Below, piece by piece: positions 32,974 through 41,308 of a stretch of DNA of 57,587 nt (the stretch's first letter is position 1; each line of letters starts with the position of its first letter). Where the stretch lies: positions 1-57,587 of the forward strand of contig SDNZ01000004.1 in NCBI GenBank assembly GCA_004524565.1, given 5' to 3'. The notes beneath the pieces were generated by a model. That model was not told the DNA's origin and made no database searches. It saw only the letters and a program-made list of their open reading frames with translations. This DNA comes from Candidatus Thorarchaeota archaeon. GTDB taxonomy: Archaea > Asgardarchaeota > Thorarchaeia > Thorarchaeales > Thorarchaeaceae. Both the position numbers and the translations under genes were made by a program.

Positions 32974-33993
32974 TTGGTCTACATGTCTGTTACAGCTAAG
33001 AGCACGCTATTCGTTGCAGCAATCCTCATTCTTGGTTTGATTGCTTCAGCTTCGCCTATTGATGCACAAGCAGATTCACAAAACATACTTATGACAAACA
33101 TGAGGATTCATGCAGAATTGGTACCAGATTGCAACACAACTATTGTGCTAGAAACAGAATTTACAAATGAGGCTAGTACAGAAATTAGCTCTTTTGGTAT
33201 ACGTGTAGATGTAAGAGGTCTTTATGTAAATGAGGCGACCATTGACGGATTATTTACTGAAACAACAGTTCAAACGGTAGATAACTATGTGGTTGTTTCA
33301 ATTATACCAAATACTTCAATTCCAATAGGTGCTCAAGGGAATCTCTTTCTGAATTTCACAACCAGATGCCTTCAAGAAATGATTGGATTGAATAGTGATG
33401 GCTCGATGTATGATAGTCATCTCATCTACTACATTCGATCTTTAAATCAGATTCAAAATCTAACATTCTCTGCAGCGCTTCCACAACATGCAGTGATTGA
33501 TTTGGATGCAGCAGCACCACTATATCCAAGCCCTACAAGAAACCATACTGATGGTAGCAGGTCAGTCTACTTATGGTACACAGACGTTCTTCTTCCTGGG
33601 CAGGAAATTGTGTATATCATAAAATACCAGATGCCTGCAGCCCTCATCGATACTAGTGATATAATTCCTGTCACTTCGAGTCCGCTCTTTGTTGCCTTTG
33701 TATCAGCAGTACTAGCAGGTTTCGCTGTGCTTTTTATAGAGAGACTACCAGGCTGGATTAGAGGCCTGAATTCAAGAGAGTTGATTGTTAGTGGAAAGAT
33801 TTCCAGTCAGGAACAGGAAATTCTTGATCTGCTCAATGTTCGTGGCGGCTCATGTCCGCAGAGGGAAATCTATGAGCATCTGGATATGTCCCAATCAATG
33901 GCAAGTATGATGCTTACTTCTTTGGAAGGGCGAGGTCTAATTAAGAGGCTTCGAAGTGGTAGAGAGAATATAGTCCACATAATGGAGGATTAG
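32974..33993 (+). CDS. Membrane-spanning winged-helix regulator with exoplasmic sensor
   Basis: A one-component membrane regulator, 339 residues. N-terminal signal or anchor (about 8-30), a beta-rich outside domain (about 35-215) with N-glycosylation sites, a second membrane helix (about 230-250, PLFVAFVSAVLAGFAVLFIE), then a cytosolic winged helix (about 270-339: SSQEQEILDLLNVRGGSCPQ, EIYEHLDMSQSMASMMLTSLEGRGLI). The DNA-binding domain is MarR-like. It could sense something outside the cell and act on DNA directly. The start is TTG at 32974, 9 nt after AAGGA; ATG at 32983 is the alternative. It overlaps the convergent HdrB gene by 4 nt. Confidence 0.75.
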   Translation: MVYMSVTAKSTLFVAAILILGLIASASPIDAQADSQNILMTNMRIHAELVPDCNTTIVLETEFTNEASTEISSFGIRVDVRGLYVNEATIDGLFTETTVQTVDNYVVVSIIPNTSIPIGAQGNLFLNFTTRCLQEMIGLNSDGSMYDSHLIYYIRSLNQIQNLTFSAALPQHAVIDLDAAAPLYPSPTRNHTDGSRSVYLWYTDVLLPGQEIVYIIKYQMPAALIDTSDIIPVTSSPLFVAFVSAVLAGFAVLFIERLPGWIRGLNSRELIVSGKISSQEQEILDLLNVRGGSCPQREIYEHLDMSQSMASMMLTSLEGRGLIKRLRSGRENIVHIMED

Positions 33994-34913
33994 GATTCCT
34001 CCATCTTGATACCTAGCTTCTCCCATGCTGGTGCAGTCTTCCGCTGCATATATTGCAGGTGGGTTGCTAGGCCAAATTCATCAGGCTCATGTCCAAAAGC
34101 AAGAGCGAGCAATTCCACAACATGGAGAATGTCGAGAGTATATTCCTTCTCAAAGTATTTTTGTATCTCGACTTGACCCATGTCTAGCTGCAGTTCACAG
34201 AATGGACATGGTGTAATCATCATGTCTGCTCCACCAGCTGCGTTGAGACTATCGAACTTTTGCATAGTGAATTCTAATGCAATCTTTACATCTGCAGTCC
34301 TAACAGCACCACCAGCACCACAACATATGAGCTCATCTTTGTAGGGTACATAGGTCGCACCAGATGTCTCACAAAGTTCTCTGAAGATGTGGGGCCGTTC
34401 GGAATCATCTTTTTGTTTGATATTCTTAGGGCGCATCCAGTGGCATCCTGGATGAAGTGCCATTCGTACTCCAGTGAAAGGTCGAATCACCTTCTCTCTA
34501 ATCTTAGAGAGACCTGCAATTTCTACTAGAGCATCAACATAATGCCAAACTTCTATTGTTCCCTTGAACTCACGGTCGACCACAGCTAAATTCTCGTTGA
34601 CTGCATCTCTGAGTTCATCATCATGTTTCAATTCATGATTAGCATCCCATAGGCTGGCAAAACAACCATTACATCCAGTGGTTATCGGATGACCACCAGC
34701 TTCAGCAATAGTAAGATTACGAGCAGCAATAGTTGCCCAAGTGACACGATCGAAGGAACCAAAGACACCAGGTGCAGGACAGCATGTTGCACCATCCATA
34801 TCCAGAAGGCCCATTCCGAGGTCGTTGAATACTAACTTGACTGCTTTCTCAACACTAGGATATCTGTGCGGTATAATACAACCCAGAAAGTGATAGAACG
34901 ATTTGTTTGCCAT
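33990..34913 (-). CDS. HdrB-type disulfide reductase subunit (copy 2)
   Basis: HdrB carries two non-cubane [4Fe-4S] clusters and reduces a disulfide in methanogens. The 307 residues contain both CCG motifs: C12, then CC near 44, then CNGC near 81; and later GC near 154, LICC near 194 and CPFC near 234. Both are complete, so the subunit should be functional. Methanogen-type CoM/CoB disulfide is not implied, because no methanogenesis genes are here. It is followed upstream (minus strand) by its HdrC partner with a 3-base gap. A mirrored copy lies at 36201-37100. Confidence 0.92.
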   Translation of the reverse strand: MANKSFYHFLGCIIPHRYPSVEKAVKLVFNDLGMGLLDMDGATCCPAPGVFGSFDRVTWATIAARNLTIAEAGGHPITTGCNGCFASLWDANHELKHDDELRDAVNENLAVVDREFKGTIEVWHYVDALVEIAGLSKIREKVIRPFTGVRMALHPGCHWMRPKNIKQKDDSERPHIFRELCETSGATYVPYKDELICCGAGGAVRTADVKIALEFTMQKFDSLNAAGGADMMITPCPFCELQLDMGQVEIQKYFEKEYTLDILHVVELLALAFGHEPDEFGLATHLQYMQRKTAPAWEKLGIKMEES

Positions 34914-34916
34914 ATC

Positions 34917-35468
34917 TTATTCCTCCTTCTGCTTCTTCTCTTCAATCAGTTTGTCAAAACCAGTTTTCTTGGCGATTTTCTTGATTTCCTCTATAGCTTC
35001 AGAGTATCTACTTGCATTAGGAGGTACTCGTTCAAGACCAACCTTCTCGCGTAGATTTTCCCAAGACTCTTTATCCAATGGTACAGCATGACCTGCTTCG
35101 AGAACCTTCAATGCTGTCTTTTGGTGAGGTTCGAGCATATACCCTTCAGCTACTGCAATATTTCGGATAGCTTTGATTACATCTGTTGGCTTTACATCTT
35201 GAGGACAGCGATCTGTACAAGTGTAACAGGTTGTACAATACCATAACTCTGGTGCAGAGATACACTGTTCTTTCAACCCGAGGAGTGCCTTTCTGATAAT
35301 CCCTCGAACTAGATAGTTTGTGCGGGCTCCAGCAGGACAGCTACCTGAACAGGTCCCACACTGGTAGCAATTTTGGATATTAGGACCTCCTGTCTTCTTT
35401 ATCATTTGCACAAAAGAGTCATCTGGAGTGTCGATATCAATTGCGGTTTTGTCTTCAGCACTTGTCAA
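34917..35468 (-). CDS. HdrC-type iron-sulfur subunit (copy 2)
   Basis: Partner of HdrB, a small protein with two [4Fe-4S] clusters that carries electrons from HdrA to HdrB. The motifs are CYQCGTCSGSCP and CTTCYTCTDRCP, near residues 34 and 79. I start at a TTG at 35468 with GGTG 7 nt upstream, giving about 183 residues like its paralogue at 35655; the frame is open up to 35600 but that part is unlike HdrC and would extend into the shared promoter. The C-terminus is Lys/Glu-rich (KKTGFDKLIEEKKQKEE), as in the copy 1 protein. Confidence 0.9.
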   Translation of the reverse strand: MTSAEDKTAIDIDTPDDSFVQMIKKTGGPNIQNCYQCGTCSGSCPAGARTNYLVRGIIRKALLGLKEQCISAPELWYCTTCYTCTDRCPQDVKPTDVIKAIRNIAVAEGYMLEPHQKTALKVLEAGHAVPLDKESWENLREKVGLERVPPNASRYSEAIEEIKKIAKKTGFDKLIEEKKQKEE

Positions 35469-35654
35469 GATAATACACCGACTACGGAGGTGGGCTTGAA
35501 TCTCATCCTTAAATCCATTACCGAAAGGTCGTAAAATTCGATTGCGTGAATAGGTGATATAAGCAAATTCAATAGAGCTCTTTGTAATAAGGCAACTCAA
35601 TGCTTATATCCCACTAAACAAGGGACCCGACCACCGAAATGCAGAGGAACTTTG
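35469..35654. promoter_or_regulatory. Divergent promoter between the two HdrCB pairs
   Basis: About 185 bases between head-to-head HdrC genes. A GATATAAGC stretch near 35556-35564 is a possible TATA element. The arrangement means the two pairs could be switched together from one region. GAGGAAC lies just before the ATG at 35655. Confidence 0.4.
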
Positions 35655-36200
35655 ATGACTGATAATATCTCTCGCGAAACAATCCATAACGAAGCAATCG
35701 ATCCAGACTTTATCGATGCGATTGTAGATGCTGGTGCAGATAGGATTAGAACCTGTATCCAATGTGGAACCTGTTCTAGTGTCTGTCCTAGTGGCCGACG
35801 GACTGCATTTAGAACTCGCGAACTTATGAGGAAGGCTCTTTTAGGTCTCAAAGACGAAGTTCTATCGAGCCCAGATCTCTGGCTATGTGCAACGTGTCTT
35901 ACTTGCTTAGAACGTTGCCCCAGACAGATCAAAGTAACTGATGCAATTATCATCATGAGAAATATGGCTGTAGCGGAAGGGTACATGCTCCCGCAACACA
36001 GAAAATCTTCAAAGAAACTTCTGGAAACTGGTCATGCAGTACCCATAGATGATGCAAATCGTGAAATAAGAAAAAACCTAGGTCTCAAGGAGATTCCTCC
36101 AACTGTTCATTCAAGTGATGAAGCACTTGCGGATGTACAGAAAATAATGGAAAGAACAGGATTCAAGAAACTCATTGAAGAGGAAAAGGAGGAGAAATAG
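35655..36200 (+). CDS. HdrC-type iron-sulfur subunit (copy 1)
   Basis: Two [4Fe-4S] motifs, CIQCGTCSSVCP near residue 34 and CATCLTCLERCP near 79, in 181 residues. The sequence is clearly paralogous to copy 2 (shared MRNMAVAEGYMLPQHRK and GHAVPIDD segments). The ATG at 35655 has GAGGA 6 nt upstream and is preferred over a TTG one codon earlier. The stop is directly followed by the HdrB gene. It probably accepts electrons from the double HdrA. Confidence 0.93.
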   Translation: MTDNISRETIHNEAIDPDFIDAIVDAGADRIRTCIQCGTCSSVCPSGRRTAFRTRELMRKALLGLKDEVLSSPDLWLCATCLTCLERCPRQIKVTDAIIIMRNMAVAEGYMLPQHRKSSKKLLETGHAVPIDDANREIRKNLGLKEIPPTVHSSDEALADVQKIMERTGFKKLIEEEKEEK

Positions 36201-37100
36201 ATGACTGAATCCCAAACATACTCTTTCTTTCTAGGGTGTGTAATGCCAAATAGATTCCCTAATGTTGAGGCTAGCATACGACTTGTGTTGCCAAAATTGG
36301 GTATCGAACTAGAGGATCTTGAAGGCGCAAGTTGTTGTCCAGCACCTGGAGTGATACGATCCTTCAGTGAGCCTACGTGGTTAGCACTTGCGTCAAGAAA
36401 TTTAGCTCTTGCTGAGATGGCTGGACATGACCTTCTCACAGGATGCAATGGTTGTTACGGAACTTTCAAGGAAACTCTGTCGGAGATTCGGGAGCATCCT
36501 GAGCGATTGAAAGAAGTTCAAAGTGTGTTCAAAGGAATGGGACTCAAGTTCAAAGGTGAAGTTGAGGCAAAACATCTGATAGAGATCATCTATGAGCTTG
36601 ATCCGGAGAATATTAAAAAACGTCTAACTAAATCTCTTGAAGGTATCAAGGTAGGAGTGCACTATGGTTGTCATCTACTAAAACCGAGTAAGAATAGACC
36701 TTGGGGGCAGACACAACGTCATACATTCCTCGATGAACTTGTTGAATTGACAGGTGCAACTAGTACTAAGTACAAAGACAAATTCCTATGTTGTGGAGCA
36801 GGTGGTGGAGTACGCGGTAGTCAAGTTGCAGTAAGTGTAGATATTGCAAAAGAAAAGCTAGACAATTTGTTAGAAGTTGGTGTCGACTGCATTGTCAATG
36901 TTTGTTCATTCTGCCATCTCCAGTACGAAGCGTCCCAGGTGCAACTCAACAAGGAACTAGGAGAGAAGAAGTACCAAATCCCAGTAATATACTATACACA
37001 ACTACTAGGTTTAGCGATGGGTCTCGATCCAATGGAGCTTGGATTAGGTGTTCATATGATTAGCACGCAGCCATTGCTGGATAAGATACTAGGCAAGTAA
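36201..37100 (+). CDS. HdrB-type disulfide reductase subunit (copy 1)
   Basis: A 299-residue HdrB with both CCG motifs complete: FFLGC at 13, SCCPAPG near 45 and CNGC near 82; then YGCH near 157, LCCGAGG near 198 and CSFC near 235. It starts directly after the HdrC stop, so both are coupled. It resembles copy 2 in full length but differs at many positions, which points to an old duplication with possible different disulfide or persulfide substrates. Confidence 0.93.
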   Translation: MTESQTYSFFLGCVMPNRFPNVEASIRLVLPKLGIELEDLEGASCCPAPGVIRSFSEPTWLALASRNLALAEMAGHDLLTGCNGCYGTFKETLSEIREHPERLKEVQSVFKGMGLKFKGEVEAKHLIEIIYELDPENIKKRLTKSLEGIKVGVHYGCHLLKPSKNRPWGQTQRHTFLDELVELTGATSTKYKDKFLCCGAGGGVRGSQVAVSVDIAKEKLDNLLEVGVDCIVNVCSFCHLQYEASQVQLNKELGEKKYQIPVIYYTQLLGLAMGLDPMELGLGVHMISTQPLLDKILGK

Positions 37101-37101
37101 T

Positions 37102-38028
37102 CTAGAACCATTTTCTGGCTGCATAGTAGACAACTATAGCCATTATCGAACTAGATACTACAAGAATGGCAATGAATGCTGTCAGTCTAGCATCAAGAGT
37201 GGATGTGGTATTTGTTTCCGTTGTTGTGCTTGTAGTTGTTGTGCTTGTAGTCGAAGTGACTATATCTCCTGCAGTGAAGGTTGAATCTGAACAATCTGAG
37301 GAGAAATAAATACCATCAGTAACCCTCACTTCTACAAGATAAGTATCCAGCTTGTCTAGTCCTGTGCAATCCCATTCTAACCATTGTGCTGTTATGGAAG
37401 AAGCAAGTGTGTCAAAGGAAGTTCCACCATTGGCGGATATGAGTACATCATATCGTAACACTTCTGCAACATTGACATCTGATGCGGACCAAGTGATGTT
37501 GTTTCTACCAGACCATATTTCATTTCCGTTTGGAGCTATTACAGTAATACTGGGAACAAAGAAATTGCAGATTAATACGTTTGAGAATATTTGATAGAAT
37601 ACGGATCCATTAGAGAACCATGCTGTAGCATTGATAATACATGTTAAATTGTTACCAAGACCTCTTGTATCAATCTCGGTAATGTGGGAATTGAGGTCCT
37701 TTACCAATGTTGTAGGAATTACTGGAGCGTGTACTTCAAGTCGTGATCGTTCCACTAGTGATCCGTTCCATTCCGCAGTGAGTATAACGTGATCTCCAGC
37801 CAAAATCGAGTTCGAAGTAACTGGCTGTGCTGTTGGATCTGCAAACGTATGATAGGTTAGATTGAGACTTGGTACTGCTGCAAGTGATACTACTTCAAAA
37901 GGAGCTTGGCTTGAATATTGACTCTGCAGTGGATTCATCTGCAGTGAAACTGGCAATACTAGGGATATCATAAGAGCTAAGATTACTGCGAATCGTAGAT
38001 ATTTATGCGAATTTGTTAGATGGCGCAT
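37102..38028 (-). CDS. Exported, membrane-anchored protein, unknown function
   Basis: Not recognised. The 308 residues start with a signal peptide (about 10-30), then an Ig-like beta-sandwich region (about 165-250, containing SITVIAPNGNEIWSGRNNI and a DVLISANGGTSFDTLA stretch that is like Ser/Thr-rich GPI-type exoproteins), a Ser/Thr-only linker (about 258-280) and a C-terminal membrane helix (about 283-305) ending in RKWF. The gene shares one base with the stop of the winged-helix membrane gene, so the two belong to one message and probably one signalling device. Confidence 0.7.
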   Translation of the reverse strand: MRHLTNSHKYLRFAVILALMISLVLPVSLQMNPLQSQYSSQAPFEVVSLAAVPSLNLTYHTFADPTAQPVTSNSILAGDHVILTAEWNGSLVERSRLEVHAPVIPTTLVKDLNSHITEIDTRGLGNNLTCIINATAWFSNGSVFYQIFSNVLICNFFVPSITVIAPNGNEIWSGRNNITWSASDVNVAEVLRYDVLISANGGTSFDTLASSITAQWLEWDCTGLDKLDTYLVEVRVTDGIYFSSDCSDSTFTAGDIVTSTTSTTTTSTTTETNTTSTLDARLTAFIAILVVSSSIMAIVVYYAARKWF

Positions 38029-38519
38029 TAGTCATCATCACCTTCTGGAAATGGTTGTTCTCTCCACACTTTGAGCGCTTCGTACCATAGTACGGCACAG
38101 GATGTTATCAAGAGTGCAAGAAGTATAGCTGAATACCAATCAGCAAACCAAAATGCGAGTGTTGTTAGAGCTGCGGTAATAGAAGAGAAGAAAGTTGCAT
38201 AAAACAAGAATCTAGGTACCATGAGACGACCTTTCCCCATGAATTGATTCAAGATTCCAACCCGTACATCACGTGTCACACTATATTGCCCATGAACATC
38301 TTTCTCGACTAGGCCAAACTGACGTAATCGTTCTAGATGGTGCATTGAAAGGGAAGGACTGGATAATTTAGCACCACGTTGAATTTCTCTTGCTGTTAAT
38401 GGTTCAGTATGGCGTAGCATATACCAGTATACACTGAGAGTCTTTCCTTTGATTAGTTCAGCCAATTCTTCATCATCAGGCTCATCTTTAGTCAAGACCA
38501 CTACTCCAACACTACCCAA
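38028..38519 (-). CDS. Membrane-anchored winged-helix regulator
   Basis: A 163-residue protein with an N-terminal winged helix (about 20-90: KTLSVYWYMLRHTEPLTARE, GAKLSSPSLSMHHLERLRQFGLV) and two C-terminal membrane helices (about 103-125 and 128-148), ending in acidic residues. It is thus a DNA-binding domain tethered to the membrane. The start is a TTG at 38519; GTG or TTG codons a few residues later are possible. It overlaps the exported-protein gene by one base (TAATG) and is divergent from the 2-oxoacid oxidoreductase genes, which it may control. Confidence 0.78.
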   Translation of the reverse strand: MGSVGVVVLTKDEPDDEELAELIKGKTLSVYWYMLRHTEPLTAREIQRGAKLSSPSLSMHHLERLRQFGLVEKDVHGQYSVTRDVRVGILNQFMGKGRLMVPRFLFYATFFSSITAALTTLAFWFADWYSAILLALLITSCAVLWYEALKVWREQPFPEGDDD

Positions 38520-38657
38520 TCTTATATTTGCATGATATTAGAAAGGACACTTAAAGACTGCTAAATTGGTTCTCGATTTAAGGTCCGGCAAGGCAAGGCT
38601 AAAAAGGGGTTATAGTCCGCCATGGGTCACACCTGAATGCAATGTTCGGTACTTCCT

Positions 38658-38716
38658 CCAACTAGCTCCAGAGTGGAGTTGGTTCTCACACAAATGTGAT
38701 TCCGGAGAGAACATAG
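38658..38716 (+). promoter_or_regulatory. Structured leader with ribosome site in a stem
   Basis: Two hairpins precede the KorD start. The first pairs CCAA with TTGG and CTCCA with TGGAG (38658-38682). The second pairs GTTCTC (38682-38687) with GAGAAC (38707-38712), and its 3' arm overlaps the ribosome site GGAGAG (38704-38709). Folding would hide the ribosome site of the KorD gene. This looks like a translation control element. Confidence 0.45.
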
Positions 38717-39058
38717 ATGTCAACGGTAAGGAAACCAATCACACCAAGACCTCCCAGAAGCCGAGAAAAGGTCTTAGTAATTCTTCAGGAGCAGTGCAAG
38801 CAATGCGGGCTCTGTATAGAATTTTGTCCTAAGAATGTCCTCTGCCTTACAGATATTTACAATCGGAAGGGATACCATCCTGTCACAGCGTGTGATATTG
38901 ATGCCTGTGTGAATTGTGAGTTCTGTGAACGCATATGTCCAGACATGGCAATCTTTCTCGTTGGTAGAGAAGAAGCCGAGAAAGCATACAAAGCTGGAGC
39001 AATACAGGAAGGTACAGTGATTCCTGAGTTCGAGGTGGCAAAGGAGGAGTCAAAGTAA
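38717..39058 (+). CDS. korD: 2-oxoacid:ferredoxin oxidoreductase, delta (ferredoxin-like) subunit
   Basis: A 113-residue two-cluster ferredoxin that is the electron exit of a Kor/Vor-type oxidoreductase. The motifs are CKQCGLCIEFCP near 28 and CVNCEFCERICP near 64, preceded by a Pro/Arg-rich N-terminus. It shares one base with the KorA start (TAATG), so the two are coupled. The enzyme converts 2-oxoacids plus CoA to acyl-CoA, CO2 and reduced ferredoxin. The B and C subunits lie 3 kb downstream. Confidence 0.92.
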   Translation: MSTVRKPITPRPPRSREKVLVILQEQCKQCGLCIEFCPKNVLCLTDIYNRKGYHPVTACDIDACVNCEFCERICPDMAIFLVGREEAEKAYKAGAIQEGTVIPEFEVAKEESK

Positions 39059-40194
39059 TGCCAGAACGTGTAATGTTCACAATGGGCGATATTGCCTGTG
39101 CCGAAGGAGCTCTCAGTGCTGGTTGCCGATATTTTGGAGGGTATCCAATCACACCAGCTACAGAAATTGCAGAATGGATGGCACAGAGAATGCCTGAGCT
39201 TGGTGGAGCCTATGTTCAATACGAGGATGAGATTGCATCAATTACGAGTGTAATCGGAGCCTCATGGACTGGAGTCAAATCGATGACTGCTACATCCGGA
39301 CCTGGTGTTAGTCTAATGCTGGAAGCGATTGGTCTTGCTGTGATGACTGAAACCCCCTTGGTTTTGGTTAACATCATGCGTGGGGGACCAAGTACAGGTC
39401 AACCAACTAGAGGCCAGCAAGGGGATATCATGCAGGCGAAATGGGGTAGTCACGGGGACTATCAAATTATTGCATTAACCCCAGCCTCAGTACAAGAGAT
39501 GTTTGATCAGACAGTTCAAGCATTCAATCTCTCTGAAAAATATCGAACACCTGTCTTTGTTCTAGCTGATGAAACAGTTGGACATATGAGAGAACGACTT
39601 GTCATTCCTGATGAAAAGGACCTGAAATTAGAATACAGGAAGACTCCTACTGTCGATCCAGAAGAGTATCTTCCCTTCAAAGCAGATGATGATCTTGTTC
39701 CACCAATGGCATTGTTTGGATCAAAATACCAATTCTATGCTACAGGACTCACTCATGACGAACGTGGTTATCCCAGTGACAAGGAAGATGTTCAGATTGA
39801 TCTTATCACTCGGCTAAATGACAAGATAGTACGTAATGCTGACAAGATTATCGATGTAGAGCGAGTGGATCTTGAAGACGCAAGGATTGGAGTAATTGCC
39901 TATGGCACCCCCTCAAGAAGTGCAAAGAGAGCCATCAAAGATGCTCGTAAAGAGGGGATTAAAGCTGGGCTTCTAAGGTTAAAGACGGTGTGGCCATTCC
40001 CTGAAGAGCAGGTTGCACAACTCGCATCTGAGGTAGACCATATTATTGTTGCAGAACAAAATCTTGGTCAGGTCTATTATATGGTTAAAGCAGCAGCTGC
40101 ACCAACTCCTGTTCATCTAATGTCAAAACCTGCCGGAATGCCTCAACTACCACATGAAATTCTTGCAAAGCTCAGAGATATCAACTCCCTCTAG
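39058..40194 (+). CDS. korA: 2-oxoacid:ferredoxin oxidoreductase, alpha subunit
   Basis: Alpha subunit, 378 residues, of the 2-oxoglutarate-type family. It shows the substrate-side motif GGYPITPATEIAEWM near 26, the SGPGVSLMLEAIGLA segment near 79 and the GGPSTGQPTRGQQGD motif near 110, all typical of KorA. The C-terminal domain II is present (LKTVWPFPEEQVAQLA near 310). The gene pair korDA stands apart from korBC. Substrate could be 2-oxoglutarate or another 2-oxoacid. Confidence 0.94.
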   Translation: MPERVMFTMGDIACAEGALSAGCRYFGGYPITPATEIAEWMAQRMPELGGAYVQYEDEIASITSVIGASWTGVKSMTATSGPGVSLMLEAIGLAVMTETPLVLVNIMRGGPSTGQPTRGQQGDIMQAKWGSHGDYQIIALTPASVQEMFDQTVQAFNLSEKYRTPVFVLADETVGHMRERLVIPDEKDLKLEYRKTPTVDPEEYLPFKADDDLVPPMALFGSKYQFYATGLTHDERGYPSDKEDVQIDLITRLNDKIVRNADKIIDVERVDLEDARIGVIAYGTPSRSAKRAIKDARKEGIKAGLLRLKTVWPFPEEQVAQLASEVDHIIVAEQNLGQVYYMVKAAAAPTPVHLMSKPAGMPQLPHEILAKLRDINSL

Positions 40195-40234
40195 TATTAG
40201 GAAAAGTTAAGGCAGAAATATACAATTTCAACGG

Positions 40235-41203
40235 ATGAGAGTTTTACTAACTGGAGCCTTTGGCAACATCGGAGAGAGCACATTACTTGCATTACTCGAG
40301 AAGAATTACGATGTCATATGTTTTGATATCCCTAATGAAAAGAACGCAAAGATAGCTAAGAAATTAGAGAAGCAAGGTAAGTTTGAAACAATCTGGGGAA
40401 ATATTCTTGATTTACCGTTAGTCAAATCAATAATCGAAGATGTAGATTGTATCATCCACCTAGCAGGTATAATCCCTCCGTTGTCTGAAACAAAACCAGA
40501 CTTGGCAAAATCAGTAAACCTTCAAGGAACAAAGAATGTCATTCAATCTGCAGAAAACAAAGAAACAAAAACAAAATTGATCTTTGCAAGTTCTGTTTCA
40601 ACTTATGGTCCGACAATGCACCTACAACCTCCACGAACAGTTGATGATCCACTAAACCCAACCGATGTATACACTGGAACAAAGGTAGAATGTGAGAAGA
40701 TAGTTGGGGAATCAAGCCTTCCATGGACAATCCTTCGGTTCGCCGCAGCTCCTCCCATGGAACTTGGTTCAGATATAGATTCTATTATCTTTGAGATTCC
40801 ATTAGACCAACGAATAGAATTCGTACATTCACGGGACGTTGGAATAGCCTGTGCAAATGCAGTAGAAGCAGAAACAATTGGAAAAACTCTGTTAATAGGT
40901 GGAGGAAAATTAAGTCAGATGATTCAACGCGAATTTGTATCAAGAATATTCGAAGGCATGGGAATAGGAATGCTACCGGATTCAGCTTTCAGAGTAGCTA
41001 CAAAGCCAGAAGAGTACTATTATACTGACTGGCTTGATACAGAAGAATCTCAACGGCTTCTACAATATCAGAAGAGGACCTTTGATGATTATTTAGAAGA
41101 GATGAAGTCTCAACTTGGTATGATGAAGTATGTTGCAAAGTTATTCAAGGGTCAGGCACAAAAGAGAATACTCAAGGTATCACCATATTACAAAGAGGAA
41201 TGA
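40235..41203 (+). CDS. NAD(P)-dependent epimerase/dehydratase (extended SDR)
   Basis: An extended short-chain dehydrogenase, 322 residues. The N-terminal Rossmann motif is LLTGAFGNIGES near 4-15, the catalytic Ser is in FASSVSTYGP near 115, and Tyr/Lys are in VYTGTKVE near 148. Members of this family act on nucleotide sugars or other keto compounds; the substrate is not clear. It sits between korDA and korBC, about 40 nt after korA. No ribosome site stands out, and AGTTAAGGC is near the start. Confidence 0.9.
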   Translation: MRVLLTGAFGNIGESTLLALLEKNYDVICFDIPNEKNAKIAKKLEKQGKFETIWGNILDLPLVKSIIEDVDCIIHLAGIIPPLSETKPDLAKSVNLQGTKNVIQSAENKETKTKLIFASSVSTYGPTMHLQPPRTVDDPLNPTDVYTGTKVECEKIVGESSLPWTILRFAAAPPMELGSDIDSIIFEIPLDQRIEFVHSRDVGIACANAVEAETIGKTLLIGGGKLSQMIQREFVSRIFEGMGIGMLPDSAFRVATKPEEYYYTDWLDTEESQRLLQYQKRTFDDYLEEMKSQLGMMKYVAKLFKGQAQKRILKVSPYYKEE

Positions 41204-41308
41204 TCATCTCGATTAATTAAAAATGGAGTAATAACAAAGAACGTAAAAGGAAATTCCTGAATCACTATGTGGAAGAACAATATAATATGACCAATATCTG
41301 GTGATATT

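Noticed and set aside
35597-35986. Minus-strand open frame overlapping HdrC copy 1
   Set aside because: It is antisense to cluster motifs and resembles no protein.
33990-37100. Methanogenesis as the role of the Hdr genes
   Set aside because: No methyl-CoM reductase, Mtr or F420-dependent genes are present in the window, and HdrABC-like proteins are common in non-methanogens.
37190-37260. Tandem DNA repeat of TTGTTGTGCTTGTAG type
   Set aside because: It is the coding sequence of the Thr/Ser linker of the exported protein, ordinary low-complexity coding DNA.
38566-38832. Plus-strand open frame before and over korD
   Set aside because: It overlaps the ferredoxin motif gene in a different frame and has no recognisable sequence. 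The region fits a leader RNA better.
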